The position numbers were made by a program, and so were the translations under genes. Below, piece by piece: positions 1-10,811 of a stretch of 64,000 nucleotides of DNA. Origin of the DNA: Adiantum capillus-veneris (taxonomy: Eukaryota; Streptophyta; Polypodiopsida; Polypodiales; Pteridaceae); assembly GCA_014529385.2 (NCBI GenBank), contig CM043954.1, positions 98,230,747-98,294,746 on the forward strand, in the 5' to 3' direction. Position 1 is the first letter of the stretch; each line of letters starts with the position of its first letter. Below the pieces are notes generated by a model. That model worked only from the letters and a program-made list of their open reading frames with translations. It was not told the origin of the DNA and ran no database searches.

Positions 1-1431
1 CAGCAACCAGGGGAATTCATGGTGAAGAAGTGGGTAGAGAAGGCTCTGACTAAGACTTCTCAACAAAAGCTCAGAGAAAGTCTCCGTCCTGAAGCCAGTC
101 TGGAGGACTTTGTTGCTACTGCTACTAGAATAGAGGGAGCAAGAAGGCAATTCACTGACTCTCCTCAGTTAGATACTGCCCCTGTACTCATGGACAGTCC
201 ATCAGATCCCTTGACTTCTTTAAGAAGGGAACTGGAAGCCCTAAAGTTACAGCGGGCCCTTCACGAAGAGAGATCCTTCTCTCTCAGACAGGAGAAGCCT
301 CCACATCAAGAGGCTTATGATCAACTTAAAAGAGAGTTAGAAGAGCTCAGGTCTCAGCAGGAGACTAAGGCTATGGTATGGTGTAGTTCATGCCGCTCTC
401 CAAGACACCCTCCACAGGACTGTCCCCTTCGCTCTTATTGCCACTTCTGCGAAAAATCGGGTCATGAAGATAAGGATTGCTACTATTTAAAGGGATTGCA
501 CAAAATACAGCAAAGTCTTGGTCCTACTCTCCAACAGGGGTTAGCACCAGCATCCAACATGGTTTCCCACTACAACCATCCCAACTACATGCCACCTTTG
601 CTCAATACCCCTGCTGTCCAAGGTATGTCAAGTACTTTCCCGACTCAAAGTTTTTATAATGCTAATGCCACCTCAACCCCACAGAGGTTCTACACTTCAG
701 CCTCCAACTCCATGCAGCAACCACCTCGTCCCCCATTTCGTCCTTCCAATCGACCCATACTTTGCTACAGATGCGGAGAATATGGGCATTATCAGAGCAA
801 GTGTCCTTTACCTGAGGGGTCCCCTCCTTGTCGTCATTGCCCTGATTCGAAGGATCACTACAGTAAGGATTGTCCCACGCAAAGGGCATCTACGTCTTCA
901 AGCTCGACTCAGAACCAGCAAGAATTCACCTTCCCAAAGATAAACTTGATTACTGTGAACAGAGTGCCTCAACCATCACCTGCTACTCATGTGGTTAAGC
1001 CACTGCAAGTGGAGGAGCCTGCTGGTGTCCTTACTCGGGCACAAAGAGCAGCTCTTGGTCTTAGTCTGCCCACAGTTCCATCTCGCCAGTCCCCACTTCC
1101 TCAAGCTCAAGCTGGTCTATTTGACCCAAAGGACGAGTCCTTCAAAATTGATAAGAGCAAACCAACTTCCCTGTTATCTGACATTGATGGAGCCTTCTTG
1201 GAAGCAGTGGCTGACTTGGAATAGATTAAGGTCCCAAAGAGAGCCCAGTTCGAAGACGCCAAGCCCACAGCAGAAGCCATGTTGAAAAATACTTTTCAGC
1301 AGGTGTCACTATACGACATGCTAAGGCTCGACGCAACACTTAGAAGTGACACCCTGTCAGTCATTCAGTCTCTGTACCCGGGGGCTAGGCCTCGTGGCGG
1401 GCACCTCCCTGTATAGCCCTCAGAGTCTTAT
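1..1431 (+). pseudogene. Gag C-terminal part with four zinc knuckles (family A)
   Basis: Gag coats the element RNA in cytoplasmic particles. What remains is the region after the capsid-like domain: a charged helical stretch (about 200-360) and then four CCHC-type knuckles. Two are adjacent (CSSC...H...C near 382-424 and CHFC...H...C near 439-483) and two more follow (CYRC...H...C near 763-804 and CRHC...H...C near 829-873). Plant gypsy Gags usually carry one or two. The window start matches the gag of the copy at 27360-27470, which supplies the missing N-terminal domain. A TAG at 1222 ends the open stretch; the frame then continues as a plausible Gag-protease linker with another TAG near 1414. 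The true N-terminus lies outside the window. Confidence 0.85.
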
Positions 1432-2589
1432 TTGATTTCTTATCCATCTGCTCCCCTCACCGATTATAAAAGTCCTCGCCTCACTGTATCTATTCTTGGG
1501 CACCAGCTATCCGGCGTCATCGTTGATGGAGGATCTGGAATCAATTTGATGCCCGAATTCACTATGATGGCCTTGGGTCTAAAGCCTACCAGACCTGCTC
1601 CTTTCACTGTTACATTGGCAGATCAGAGAACAGTCTACCCAGTGGGCATAGTCGACAAGGTGCCTCTGAAGGTACAAGATTTCACTTTTAACTTGGATTT
1701 TGTGGTAGTTAATCTTCCCCAGGTAGAGGGAGATTATCCCTTGCTGATTGGTAGGCCATGGTTGCGCCATACGAAAGCACTTCACGACTGGGGAACCGAC
1801 GCCATGTGGATACATACTCCTGGCTCTCCAATGCAACAAATTCGTCTCGAAGGAGGTATGGATCCGGTTGTTCACCATAGCTCTTTGTCAGTAGAGTCCA
1901 ACCTTGGCTTGGAACAGCTGGTCCCTCCTGATGGGTCCGTTGAAGACTTACTGCAGTGGTTAGAAGCCACCTCTTCGATGCCATGCTATGTAGTCTCTCT
2001 TCAACCTTTGCCAACAGATTCACCCTCTTCCCCTGATCCTACATCTGAAGCTAAACATGAACCTACACCTGACGCCAGTAATCCCAGTCAGCCAAGTGAG
2101 CTAGAACCTAGTGGACCGGTCTCTGGTGCCCCTCCTTCAGAGGGTCCCTTGATGGAAACCGTCGGCCTGGGTGAGCCTATAACCCACCATAGAAGGGGGA
2201 AAAAGTCTCCCTTGCAAGAGTTGGCCAACACCCCAACTCCTTCCTTAGCCTCTACTCCATCTGACTCTCCACCCATGCCGGAGCACTTTGAGGTATCTGA
2301 GGATTTACCATTTGCAGAGCTTCCATCAGGATGGTTGCAGGAAGAGTATGCTGATTTCAACATTGATCAGACGCCAGCTCATAATGTCCAAAAGCTCACA
2401 AAGGCGGCACGGTCTTCTCCCCCTGACGCAGCCTCGCCCACTGCACCGCCTGACCCAATCAGAGAGGTCAACCTAGGCGGCCCTGACAACCATCAGCCCA
2501 TCTTATTAGCCACTTGGTTATGGGATCACCCCGCTCTACTCGACCCGGTAATCTCTTTCGTGCGCTCTTTCAAGGATGTGTTTGCCTAG
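1432..2589 (+). pseudogene. Aspartic protease and linker of family A polyprotein
   Basis: The retropepsin-like protease cleaves the Gag-Pol polyprotein. The active-site segment VIVDGGSGINLM (near 1516-1551) is the DSG-type motif with Gly for Ser in the first position (D-G-G-S), and LLIGRPWL (near 1741-1764) is the conserved C-terminal protease strand found in plant gypsy elements. A proline/serine-rich spacer (about 2000-2500) leads to the sequence FA-stop-SYHDLEGIP around 2580-2616. In related elements that position is a Trp, so the TAG at 2587 is most simply a TGG-to-TAG transition. The frame matches the flanking gag and RT. It has no methionine start of its own, because it was made as part of a polyprotein. 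Confidence 0.8.
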
Positions 2590-4407
2590 TCTTACCACGA
2601 TTTGGAAGGAATCCCAGCAGAGCTAGGTGTCCACACAATTCCTCTGGTTGAGGGGGCTAAGCCGGTCAGAGGACGGGCTTACAAACTAAATCCCAAGTAT
2701 GCAGAAGCAGTCAAAATCGAGTTGGAAAATGTGCAAGAAGCAGGTATTATTGTACCAGTAGAGCACTTAGAATGGTTGTCCCCTATGGTTATTGCCCCAA
2801 AGAAGCAGTCCAACAAAATTCGAGTTTGCGTCGACTATCGGGCTCTGAATAAGGTCACAATCCCGGACGGATTTCCGACACCTTTCACTGAGAGAGTCCT
2901 CGAAGATGTCGCTGGCCATGTACTGTATAGTTTTATGGACGGGGTCAACGGCTACAATCAGTTAGGAATACATCCTGACGACCAAATCAAAACAGCTTTT
3001 GTGACTCCCTGGGGTATTTTCATCTACACTAGAATGTCTTTTGGGCTTAAAAATGCACCGCCTTCTTTCAATCGCATAGTATATCTCATCTTTTGTCCTC
3101 TGCTTACTGATCACCTTAGAATTTTCATGGACGACTTTTCCACCTTCTCGGGTGCTCAATGTTCGACCCCAGTAGAAAATCTAAAGGAGCATCTTGCTCA
3201 GCTCTCTGAAGTCTTCCTCAGGTGCAGAGAGGCACGTTTGAAGCTCAATCCGAACAAGTGTCATTTTTTGGTCACAGAGGGCACACTGTTGGGCTATGTG
3301 GTGTCTGCTCAAGGTTTGGCACCTGACCCAGAGAAGATAGTGGCCATCTTGAAGTTAACTCCTCCCATAAATCCCAAAGGTGTTCATAGCTTTGTGGGCC
3401 ACACCGGCTACCATCGCAGGTTTATACGTATGTATGCACAGGTAGCTCAACCATTGACCCGGCTCACCAGTGCTGCTGTTCCCTTTCAGTGGTCAACACC
3501 TGAGGCCGAAGCATTTGTATACCTCAAAAAACGCCTCACTGAAGCGCCTATTCTAGTTGCCCCGGATTGGGCCCTACCTTTTCATGTGCATACAGATGCC
3601 AGTCTGCTGGCTGTGGGTGCTGTGCTGACTCAGCCTAGCAAAGAGTTCAACTTGGATCGCCCTGTATATTATGCAAGTCGCCTGCTCACCAAAGCAGAGC
3701 GCAAGTATAGCACCACAGAGAGGGAAGGTTTGGCTATAGTGTATGCTCTACAAAAATTTCGTCACTATTTCCTAGGGGTCCACTTCACAATTATTACTGA
3801 TCACCATGCCTTGCGCTATCTGCTTAATAAGCCACAGGTCGCAGGTCGAGTATGGCGATGGCTTCTCCTATTCCAAGAGTTTGATTTTGAAGTGGTACTC
3901 CGTCCTGGTAAGCATCATGTAATGGCTGACCACCTCTCTCGCGTTCACACAGGTGAAGAAGCTACCGGGATTACGGATGACTTTCCAGATAGCAGTCTTT
4001 TCAAAATCGATACAACACAGGAATGGTACGGCGAGGTCCTACAATTTCTATCTACTGGGCTATACCCAGAGAAGGCCTCTCCACTGCAGAAGAGGAGATT
4101 GCTGTTGAAGTCCAGGCCTTTCACTCTGATTGGGGGTCAGCTCTACAAATCGGGACCAGATGGTGTTCTGAAGCGTTGTGTCTCGCCTCATGAGGTGGAG
4201 CATATTCTGGAGGATGCACACAATGGTCCCACTGGTGGCCATTATCTTGGTCACATCACGGCCCAGAAGATTCTGCAGAGTGGTCTATGGTGGCCCTACG
4301 TTTTTAAGGATGCAATAGCATATTCTAAGGTTTGTGATGTGTGCCAGCGCTGTGGGCCGAAGCCAAGTAAGCAATCCAACCGTCCTCTGCAGGTCTCGAT
4401 GGCGTGA
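2590..4407 (+). pseudogene. Reverse transcriptase, RNase H and integrase zinc-binding part (family A)
   Basis: The RT copies the element RNA. It shows the finger motif RVCVDYRALNK (near 2821-2853), the first catalytic Asp in FMDGVNGYNQL (near 2935-2967) and the active site IFMDDF (near 3121-3138). RNase H follows with HTDAS (near 3586-3600), the SxxLxKAExKYSTTExE segment (3676-3726) and TDHHALRYLL (near 3799-3828). The integrase zinc-binding region is near 4214-4350, with a GGHxGxxxT-like stretch and the CDVCQRC cysteines. The stretch is open for about 600 codons, so decay is mild. It ends at a TGA (4405-4407) just before PFERWGLDFVGP, where intact relatives read straight on into the integrase core. 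Confidence 0.9.
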
Positions 4408-5273
4408 CTACCGTTTGAGAGATGGGGCTTGGACTTTGTGGGTCCAATATATCCCCCGGCTCAACCAGGTAATCGCAAATATCTGCTAGTGGCTACTGAC
4501 TATGCAACAAAGTGGGCGGAGGTTCTAGCGACAGTAGATTGCACTGGCAATGTAGTAGCCAAATTTTTATATGAAAATATTTTATGCAGATTTGGATGTC
4601 CCTTAGAGATCACCAGTGATAGGGGCAGTCATTTTGTCAATGACATGATCTCAACTTTACTGGCAAATTACAAGATTTTTCATCGCAAGTCGTGCTCTTA
4701 TTACCCTAGGGCCAATGGGCAGGCCGAGAGCACCAACAAGGTTGTGATCGCACTCTTGAAGAAAGCATGTCATCTCCATCCAGCGTCGTGGGCTCAGGCT
4801 GTGCACGGCACTCTTTGGGCATACCGCACATCTTTCAAAGAAACAACGAATCACACTCCTTTTCAACTCGCTTTCGGTTTGGAAGCCATAGCTCCATTTG
4901 AGTTCAACTCAGGATCCCCTAGGGTGGGCAGTCTGCGTGCAAGTTGGGGCATGGAAGCAGCTTCTATATCCCGTCTTACCTTATTGGATGAAAGCCGCCT
5001 TTTAGCTTCTCATGCTCTGCAAGCGGAGCAACTTCGTCACAAAGCATGGCATGATCGCCACCTCAGAAAGCTGAAAATAACGCAAGGCACATTGGTGCTA
5101 CTCTATCAGGCAAAATATTTGAAAAAAGCAAAGAAGCTGGTTCCAGCTTGGCAAGGGCCCTTCGTGGTGGAAGAGATTTTACCACAGGGGGCAGTCCAAT
5201 TAGTCACTCTAGAAGGCGTTCCTTTGCCACTGGTAAACGGATCAAGGATTAAGAGCTATCACTCGCCCTAATT
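4408..5273 (+). pseudogene. Integrase core and C-terminal domain (family A)
   Basis: The integrase inserts element cDNA into chromosomes in the nucleus. The DDE catalytic triad is visible: Asp in LDFVGPIYPP (near 4430), Asp in ITSDRGSHFV (near 4612-4641) and Glu in NGQAESTNK (near 4711-4737), with the usual spacing. The C-terminal region (5080-5240) has a WQGPFVVEEI segment, the GPF/Y-type module, and ends SYHSP-stop at 5271. No chromodomain follows, unlike the chromovirus at 50538-57090. Apart from the TGA upstream at 4405 this part is open. It sits in the same frame as the RT part and was once its continuation. Confidence 0.88.
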
Positions 5274-6155
5274 ATCTTCACATCTACTGATGATAGTTAT
5301 CCAAACACCATATGATTCTTCCCTCCTTAGTTCGGTATTTCTCCCTGGCTTACCATTTTCCCTTCTTCTCAATTCTTCCTCATGGCAGCTCTTATCTTTC
5401 AAAACTCCCTTTGTTCAAGGAATGCATCAGTTACTATTGTTCGGTCTCTGTCACTACTTCCCCTCTGTAATTTCCGAGGTTCAAGTCTCATCGAATAGAT
5501 CTTTTGATTATTGGCTATGGTTCCCGATTAAATCAGCTCAACTGCATCTCTCTTTTCCGTCTCTAATTTTTAAATGCACTCTCACCATCGCATCTCTATC
5601 CTTGCCGTTCTGGAGCAATCTCTTTAAAATACTCCTCAAACTGTTTCAATCCCTAGTTCTTCACTCTTTCAATGGGTTATCTATTCCCTATCGTTCACAC
5701 ATGCAAGTTCAGTTTCTGCAGGGTGGGAATTTCAACTCACCTTTCATGGCAACCCATCTGGTTGATAACTATTTCTGGTTAATGGGACTCTGACTCTCTT
5801 TTTTTCGTGCTGCCCCTTGCTTAATGAGCCCCCTATTAGCCCTTGTTCCCTCCTCTTGCTGGTGTTCCTTGCTTAATTAGCTCCATCCCCAAAGTCTCTT
5901 CCATACTGTAGAAGTCGCCCCTAATTCCTAATTTCCCTCACATCTTACCCTTCCCCTCGTTCCCCCTAATTCCTAATTTCCCTCACATCTTACCCTTCCC
6001 CTCGGTCCCACTCTAACTGGCTATGGGTCTCCATTCCTGTTGAGATAAGTGTAATACTAGGTGGCACATGAAATGAAGGAGAATGTAAAAAGTCCACCCT
6101 ACCTTAAAAAGGAGGCTCATCCTCTCACCGTGGGCCAGTTCACCGCCACCATAGT
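5274..6155. other. Unassigned stretch downstream of gypsy family A
   Basis: No convincing gene is seen. The 5290-5793 open stretch is T/C-rich with no recognisable domain and may be 3' UTR of the retroelement. A 45-bp unit is tandemly duplicated at 5921-6010. The expected + strand 3' LTR of family A is not found here. Confidence 0.5.
5921..6010. repeat. 45-bp direct tandem duplication
   Basis: A unit beginning CTAATTCCTAATTTCCC at 5921 is repeated starting at 5966 with nearly identical sequence. It is a simple local duplication. Confidence 0.8.
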
Positions 6156-6712
6156 TGTAGCAAGAAAAGTGTGTCGTGCTCTCTACTATGGGTGCTCAGT
6201 GCAATATGCGTGAAACCTCACTCCAACAGAAGGAAAACACAACACAACAACATGGAAATTGGGCCATTAACTCCAAAGACACAACAATAGACTCAGAACA
6301 CCATGGAACTCAACTAACTCATGGAACCAGTATAGACTCTGGCTGACAGCACACTCACAAAAGACTCAAGATGCTAGACCGTAGAAAGTAGACGGCTCGA
6401 ACCAATGACACATATATACAATCATAAAGAGCCACCAACGGCTAGCAAAATATCCCAATCCAGCTAGGCCTATCTCCAAACTGTGGTGGTGGTGATCTAG
6501 CCACGGTGTCCACTAGACCACCACCTATATCACTGCCACGTGTCACTGCCCAGGCCTAGGCGAGAGTCCGTCCAATGTGATCTAGCCACGGTGTCCACTA
6601 GACCACCACCTATATCACTGCCACGTGTCACTGCCCAGGCCGAGGCGAGAGTCCGTCCAATGTGAACTCTAGACCACTTGTCCTATGCAAGTGACACTGT
6701 AGCCTTGCTACA
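6156..6712 (-). repeat. LTR on - strand, with internal duplication
   Basis: Read on the - strand this begins TGTAGCAAGGCTACAGTGTC and ends CTTGCTACA, the ends seen in the LTRs at 11516-12089 and 25886-26462. It shares with them the blocks GGACGGACTCT, GACACGTGGCAG, CCGTTGGTGGCTCT and TTGCACTGAG. No 5-bp duplication is seen at its borders (ATAGT versus GGCTA), so it is not a simple solo LTR. The sequence just upstream on its own strand (6713-6775) is a conserved block that also precedes the LTR starts near 31445 and 60311, which suggests this is a 3' LTR whose internal part is truncated. Confidence 0.8.
6493..6662. repeat. 85-bp tandem duplication inside LTR
   Basis: A unit starting TGATCTAGCCACGGTGTCC at 6493 recurs at 6578 and is almost identical across 85 bp. 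It lies in the 5' (U3) half of the inverted LTR, where transcription signals normally sit. A different duplication affects the related LTR at 58803-59235. Confidence 0.85.
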
Positions 6713-6982
6713 GGCTACCTGCCACAAGAACACTCACCATCTCGGTGAGAGAAAATACTAAAAACTGTGAAAGGAAATTGCAAATACTAAGTAAGCTAGA
6801 AAAGGGACTGCAGATCTACCATAAATGCAGAGCCAAACTCTCCAAAGCATGTCAAGCTAGATGCCTCCATTAGTTGTAATTCTCTCTACTGCTGTACTTC
6901 TCTATTTGTCATGTTCAGTCAATGGGGTAAGGGTAAGAAGAGAGTAGGTAAGAGCTAGGGCTAGATAGGAGTGAGACTGGGT
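6713..6982 (-). other. Conserved 3' internal end of LTR element with hairpin
   Basis: On the - strand the LTR is preceded by a block containing TTTCACAGTTTTTAGTATT, the palindrome CTCACCGAGATGGTGAG (plus strand 6733-6749) and a GTGGCRGG tract. The same block lies before the LTR starts near 31445 and 60311. It probably represents the 3' untranslated end and polypurine-tract region of this LTR family. The rest of the stretch shows nothing recognisable. Confidence 0.6.
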
Positions 6983-6990
6983 ATTGGTGG

Positions 6991-7121
6991 CATAGACACA
7001 AGGGATACGTCAGGGGACGGGGAACGGGGGATGGGGCTCAAATGGTTTTTTAGTGTAAGAAAGAGGGCGGGACGGCAAGTGGGGACGGGAAGCCCAAAAA
7101 TGGGTGTCCCCTGTGACTATG
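6991..7121. mobile_element. 131-bp hAT-type MITE
   Basis: The element is flanked by a perfect 8-bp duplication ATTGGTGG (6983-6990 and 7122-7129). Its left end reads CATAGACACAAGGGA and the reverse complement of its right end reads CATAGTCACAGGGGA. These match the terminal inverted repeat of hAT element 2 (CATAGTTACAGGGGATGG at 42492). It has no coding capacity. An 8-bp duplication plus short inverted repeats is the hAT signature, so this is most simply an internally deleted derivative moved by a transposase like that of 42492-45721. Confidence 0.85.
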
Positions 7122-7129
7122 ATTGGTGG

Positions 7130-7170
7130 GTAGGGGTGAGAGGGGAGGGTGAGTAGGGGCGAGCTAGGGC
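7130..7170. repeat. Short G-rich minisatellite
   Basis: Units like GGGTAGGGGTGAGAGG and TAGGGGCGAG are repeated. The same motif forms longer arrays at 10812-11060 and 62690-63500 and appears in complement at 30540-30710. Confidence 0.6.
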
Positions 7171-10100
7171 GAGGGGAGAAATGAAATGTTATATTAACGT
7201 CTTCAAAAGGCCAAAATGACCTATGAGACCAATCAGTTACAAAATAGTGAATCTAATACCATGTCTGGGTACAAAAGAACTAGAAAAGAACTAGAAAAGA
7301 ACTAGAAGTGGAACAAAATACTACTACTACTACTACAATCTAAAACTACGTGGGTGTAGCAGCTGATACAATAGGTACCCGGTAAACTGGATGTAACAGT
7401 GTGTGAAACAAAGATGGAAGAAATGGTGAGGATCCATCCTCATCTGCACTCTGAATGTCGAGAGAGTATGGCTCGAATCTTCTGTTGTAGTCTCCGTGGA
7501 TGCTGTGTAGCTCCTCTCCTCAGTCGCGGTCGTCTGTATCTCTGTAGCTCCAATGCTCGGTCGATGAGAGTGCCAGTAGTGGTCGAATGAGTGTGGGACG
7601 AGCTCTGCAGTGGTGGCTGCTCCTCTGGCTGTCCCATATCTAGTGAAAAGAAATCTGTAATGTGTCTCTGGGACTGCCTCTCTCTAGCTCTCCCCAGTAA
7701 AGTGTCTCTATACCTGTGTAACTCAAGTAGATATAGTCCAAGACATCTCTGATCCTTATAACTCATGACCCTAGATAGAGGACCAAAACCCTCTCTGAAT
7801 AAGCAGTGGAAACGCCCCCGTATCTCATAGAACACTGTGCAATGACATATGTAGTGCAACTCTGTCTCTGGCTCTCTCTGGCATAATCGGCATATCTTGT
7901 TGTCTGCTGGTATCCCTCTGAATCTACCAGTCTCAATCTCGAGCTGATGTGAGGATGTGCGTATCTGACCAATGGCACAACGCAAACCATGAGACATATG
8001 TGTGTCCATGTAGCTGGGTCGAATCACAAACCCATCTCCTGTGAGGTGGAGAAGATGCTCTCTATAGAAAGCCATCTTCGTGCTCAACTCCTGAGGCGGC
8101 TCTATCCATGTCCTCCTGGTGTCGAGCTGGATCAGGTCCTGACGAATGAGTCTAGTGATCTCCACCCGTGTAAGAGACAGCGAGGGTGCCTGAAGAGAAT
8201 ACTGGAAAGGGGGCAACCTGTCCATGGTGAAGCCATGCGTCTGAAACCATGAAGTCATCTGTGCATACCAGCATGAAGTGTCCCCCTGTAGAGCTAACTG
8301 TCTGGAAGACTCAAGGGCCAGTCTAGCATATCTGTCTCTAGTAGTATCCCATAGGCTGTGCACAAAGGACATTGATCTGGTAAGCGCCTCAATCTCCATG
8401 CGGGGGGCAGCTAGCTCTGCTCGAATGATCGCGTGAGGTACGGAGGCCTTGGCTCTAATCAATCGGGAGATCATAGATACCAAGGGCCTCTCCATACGTC
8501 TCCAACCATCCTGGCCTACAGGAGGTCCCCATACCTGTACCCCATACATCATAGCTGAGGCTACTAAAGTATCAAAGAGCCATAACTTTGTCCGAGGTTC
8601 CTGGAACTGAACCTGCGAACACATCCTCTCCAAGCCTCCCAAGGCCGCATAAGCTCTGGTCAGTCTAGTCTCTGCTGCTCTCTCCCCAAAGAAAACCTCG
8701 GCCCAGTGAAGACTATCCCAAGGTAAGTGTATGCATCTGTATACTCCACAATCTCTTGACCATACGTGAAGGTCGGTGCCGATCTCCTGATCCACTGCGG
8801 TGTGGTGTTAAACACCATGACCTTGGTTTTACCAAGGTTTACAGACAATCCACTATCCGCTGCAAAACTGTGTAATGCATCCAACTGTCGCTGCATACCC
8901 TCTGGTGAGTCAGAGATCAAGACAATATCATCAGCATATAACAACAATGGGATCCACGTCCCTGCCAGCTGGGCACCTCTATCACCCTCTCTGTCAATGT
9001 AATCAGACACCTCATCAACATACATACCAAATAGAGTAGGAGACAATGGGCAACCCTGTTTCACCCCGATAGTGGAGTGAACTAAGTCAGATATCCCCTC
9101 TAGGGTGCGTACATGTCCCATCACTGATCTGTATAAAGCCATAATCCCCCAAATCAACACTGTGGGCACCCCCATCTCCTGCAGTTTGCGCATTAGTCGA
9201 GCTCTCGGTACCATGTCAAATGCTTTGCGGAAATCCACAAAGCTACAATAAATCCGTCTCCCATGTGACCTGCCCTCCTCAATGATAGCTCTGAGTGTCA
9301 GAATATGGTCAAGAGTGGAGAAACCCCTCCTGAAACCTGCCTGTCCCTTTGCCCGTACACCCTCACCCTCTGCCCAGTTACTCAACTGCTGCTCAATAAT
9401 GGATGCATACAATCGTGCCAGTGTGTGTCCAACCATAATAGTGCGGTAATTTCTAGGCTCTGTAGGATCACCTGCCTTGAATATAGGCACAATAGTAGAC
9501 AACCTCCGAGTCTCAGGTAATCCCTCACACATGGCACGATTGAACAACACTGCAAGAACCTCCATCAGCATATCCCTAGCATGTATAAAGTGCTCCGCTA
9601 CTAGACCGTCATGATCGTAAGCCCTCTTGGTCCTCATCCTGTCAATGGCTCTCTTTACCATCTCAGTGGTAAAGAAGGTGCTCGTAGGTGGACATGGCTC
9701 TGTAGGATCTGGAAGGGGATCCTGCCCAGGAACCGTATATAACAATGTCGCATACTGGCCCCACACATCAGGAGAAGTAATCACTGGGGGAGGGGAGTGC
9801 TCATGGAAGAGTCGCCATGCCTCGCCTGAGTCTCTACTCAAGAACAATTGATACAAGTCTCGCTCCATCTGGGCCAGGTAAGCTCGTTTCTTCTTTCGCA
9901 CAAGACGCCGGAAAGCAATCCGCGACTGTCTGTAGGTGATGACTCCTAAATGAAGATCCCTCTGAAGCTGGGCTCTCATCTCTCTGCACTCCTCATCATA
10001 CCAACTATTCTGGGGCATGCTCCCAGAATGTTGCCTCCGATCCGGTTGAGTGTGTGGGTATGCCTCTGATGCTGCATCATGTAGTGTCTCAGTCAGTAAA

Positions 10101-10805
10101 GTAGTGCACTCCTCTACTGAGAGGCCTGGAGCAACTGTGCATAGACGATCCCAGATCGCCTCTGTATAAACCGAGTCAGTCTCTGGTGTAAATGTATAAC
10201 TGGTGTGTGACCTGCCTCCTGATTTCTGGGCTGTACTAAACTGAAAAGATACGGACAGTGTCAAGAGAGCATGATCCACTGCTACGCCCACTGGTCTGGC
10301 TCCCACTGTGAAATCTTGAATACAAGGAATAAAGCTCGGCTGTGTCATAACATAGTCCACTGTACTGGCCCCATGTCTGTGTGGAAAGCATGTGAAGCCT
10401 GCTGCTCCAGGAAACCGCTGTAAGCCATTAAGTATGGCTAGCCCATGTGTAGTCGTCATCTCCGTGAGGTATCTCCCATACTCAGTCTGCTCTCTGTCAT
10501 GTGAGCATCTGTCAAACCCCAGCTCACCCACATCCAACTCTCTAAGCATCTCATCTAAAGTGTCGTAGAAGACTGTCTGACAGTTGCCCGTTCGAGCATT
10601 GAAGTCTCCTAGGAGGATGATATCACCATCCCTAGAAAACTCCCATATATCATCATCTAGAATTGAGAAAGGCGACTGCCCTCTGGATACAGCATATACT
10701 GACGTACTGGGGGGGAAGTAACATATAGCAATATATAGAAATCGACCTGTGTCAGCTCTCAGCCTCACCCACATGTATCTAGCCTGATCATCTCTCCGTA
10801 CAATA
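7171..10805 (-). mobile_element. L1-like LINE copy 1, 5' truncated
   Basis: The 3' end (left side) is GAAATGAAATGTTATATTAA, the complement of the (ATTTC)n tail shared by all LINEs here. ORF2 covers 7440-10774 and the copy is truncated near 10805 inside the endonuclease domain, where G-rich minisatellite begins. The last 1.1 kb (7171-8330) is nearly identical to copy 8 (32864-34013); I count about nine differences across roughly 930 compared bases. Confidence 0.92.
7440..10774 (-). pseudogene. LINE ORF2: AP endonuclease, reverse transcriptase, zinc finger, PIP box (copy 1)
   Basis: ORF2 nicks target DNA and primes reverse transcription there. The endonuclease shows LLGDFNAR, STVDYVM and VDHALL but lacks its N-terminal catalytic part. 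The RT shows STIVPIFKAGD, GQAGFRRGFST, FVDFRKAFD, GVKQGCPLSP and the active site LLYADDIV (near 8930-8955). A CCHC zinc finger (CRLC...H...C) lies near 7840-7885. A PCNA-interacting-type peptide QRHITDFF is encoded at 7647-7670, followed by a basic arginine-rich tail ending at 7440. One frameshift, at about 8690-8700 where extra G residues lie in the codons after RFSLG/R, splits it into 704- and 451-codon stretches. Otherwise it is well preserved, so the insertion is probably young. Confidence 0.92.
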
Positions 10806-10811
10806 TGTAGT

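Larger units (their letters stand above)
1..5273 (+). mobile_element. Ty3/gypsy LTR retrotransposon, family A, 5' end outside window
   Basis: The stretch encodes, in order, a gag C-terminus with zinc knuckles, an aspartic protease, reverse transcriptase, RNase H, an integrase zinc-binding region and an integrase core. PR-RT-RH-IN is the Ty3/gypsy order. All parts lie in one reading frame, interrupted by stops at about 1222 (TAG), 1414 (TAG), 2587 (TAG) and 4405 (TGA), so this is a decayed single Gag-Pol polyprotein and not several genes. No chromodomain follows the integrase. The RT active site reads FMDDF, which suggests the non-chromovirus Tat/Athila-like side, but I hold that clade call loosely. 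No + strand 3' LTR is visible downstream. A second copy of the same gag begins near 26858. Confidence 0.9.

Noticed and set aside
1375-1420. Similarity of CTCGTGGCGGGCACC at 1390 to the CTTGTGGCGGGCAA block before LTR starts
   Set aside because: Short, lies inside coding sequence, with no hairpin or LTR next to it; probably chance.
1222-4407. Programmed stop-codon readthrough in gypsy family A
   Set aside because: Four stops of mixed type at non-conserved positions, including inside the protease-RT linker and before the integrase core, fit mutation better than programmed recoding.
5290-5793. 167-codon ORF downstream of gypsy family A integrase
   Set aside because: Low-complexity hydrophobic translation of T/C-rich DNA, no family recognised and no supporting context.
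8660-10774. Separate genes for the two ORF2 halves at 7440-8795 and 8660-10774
   Set aside because: Comparison with other copies shows one ORF2 with a single small indel near 8695.
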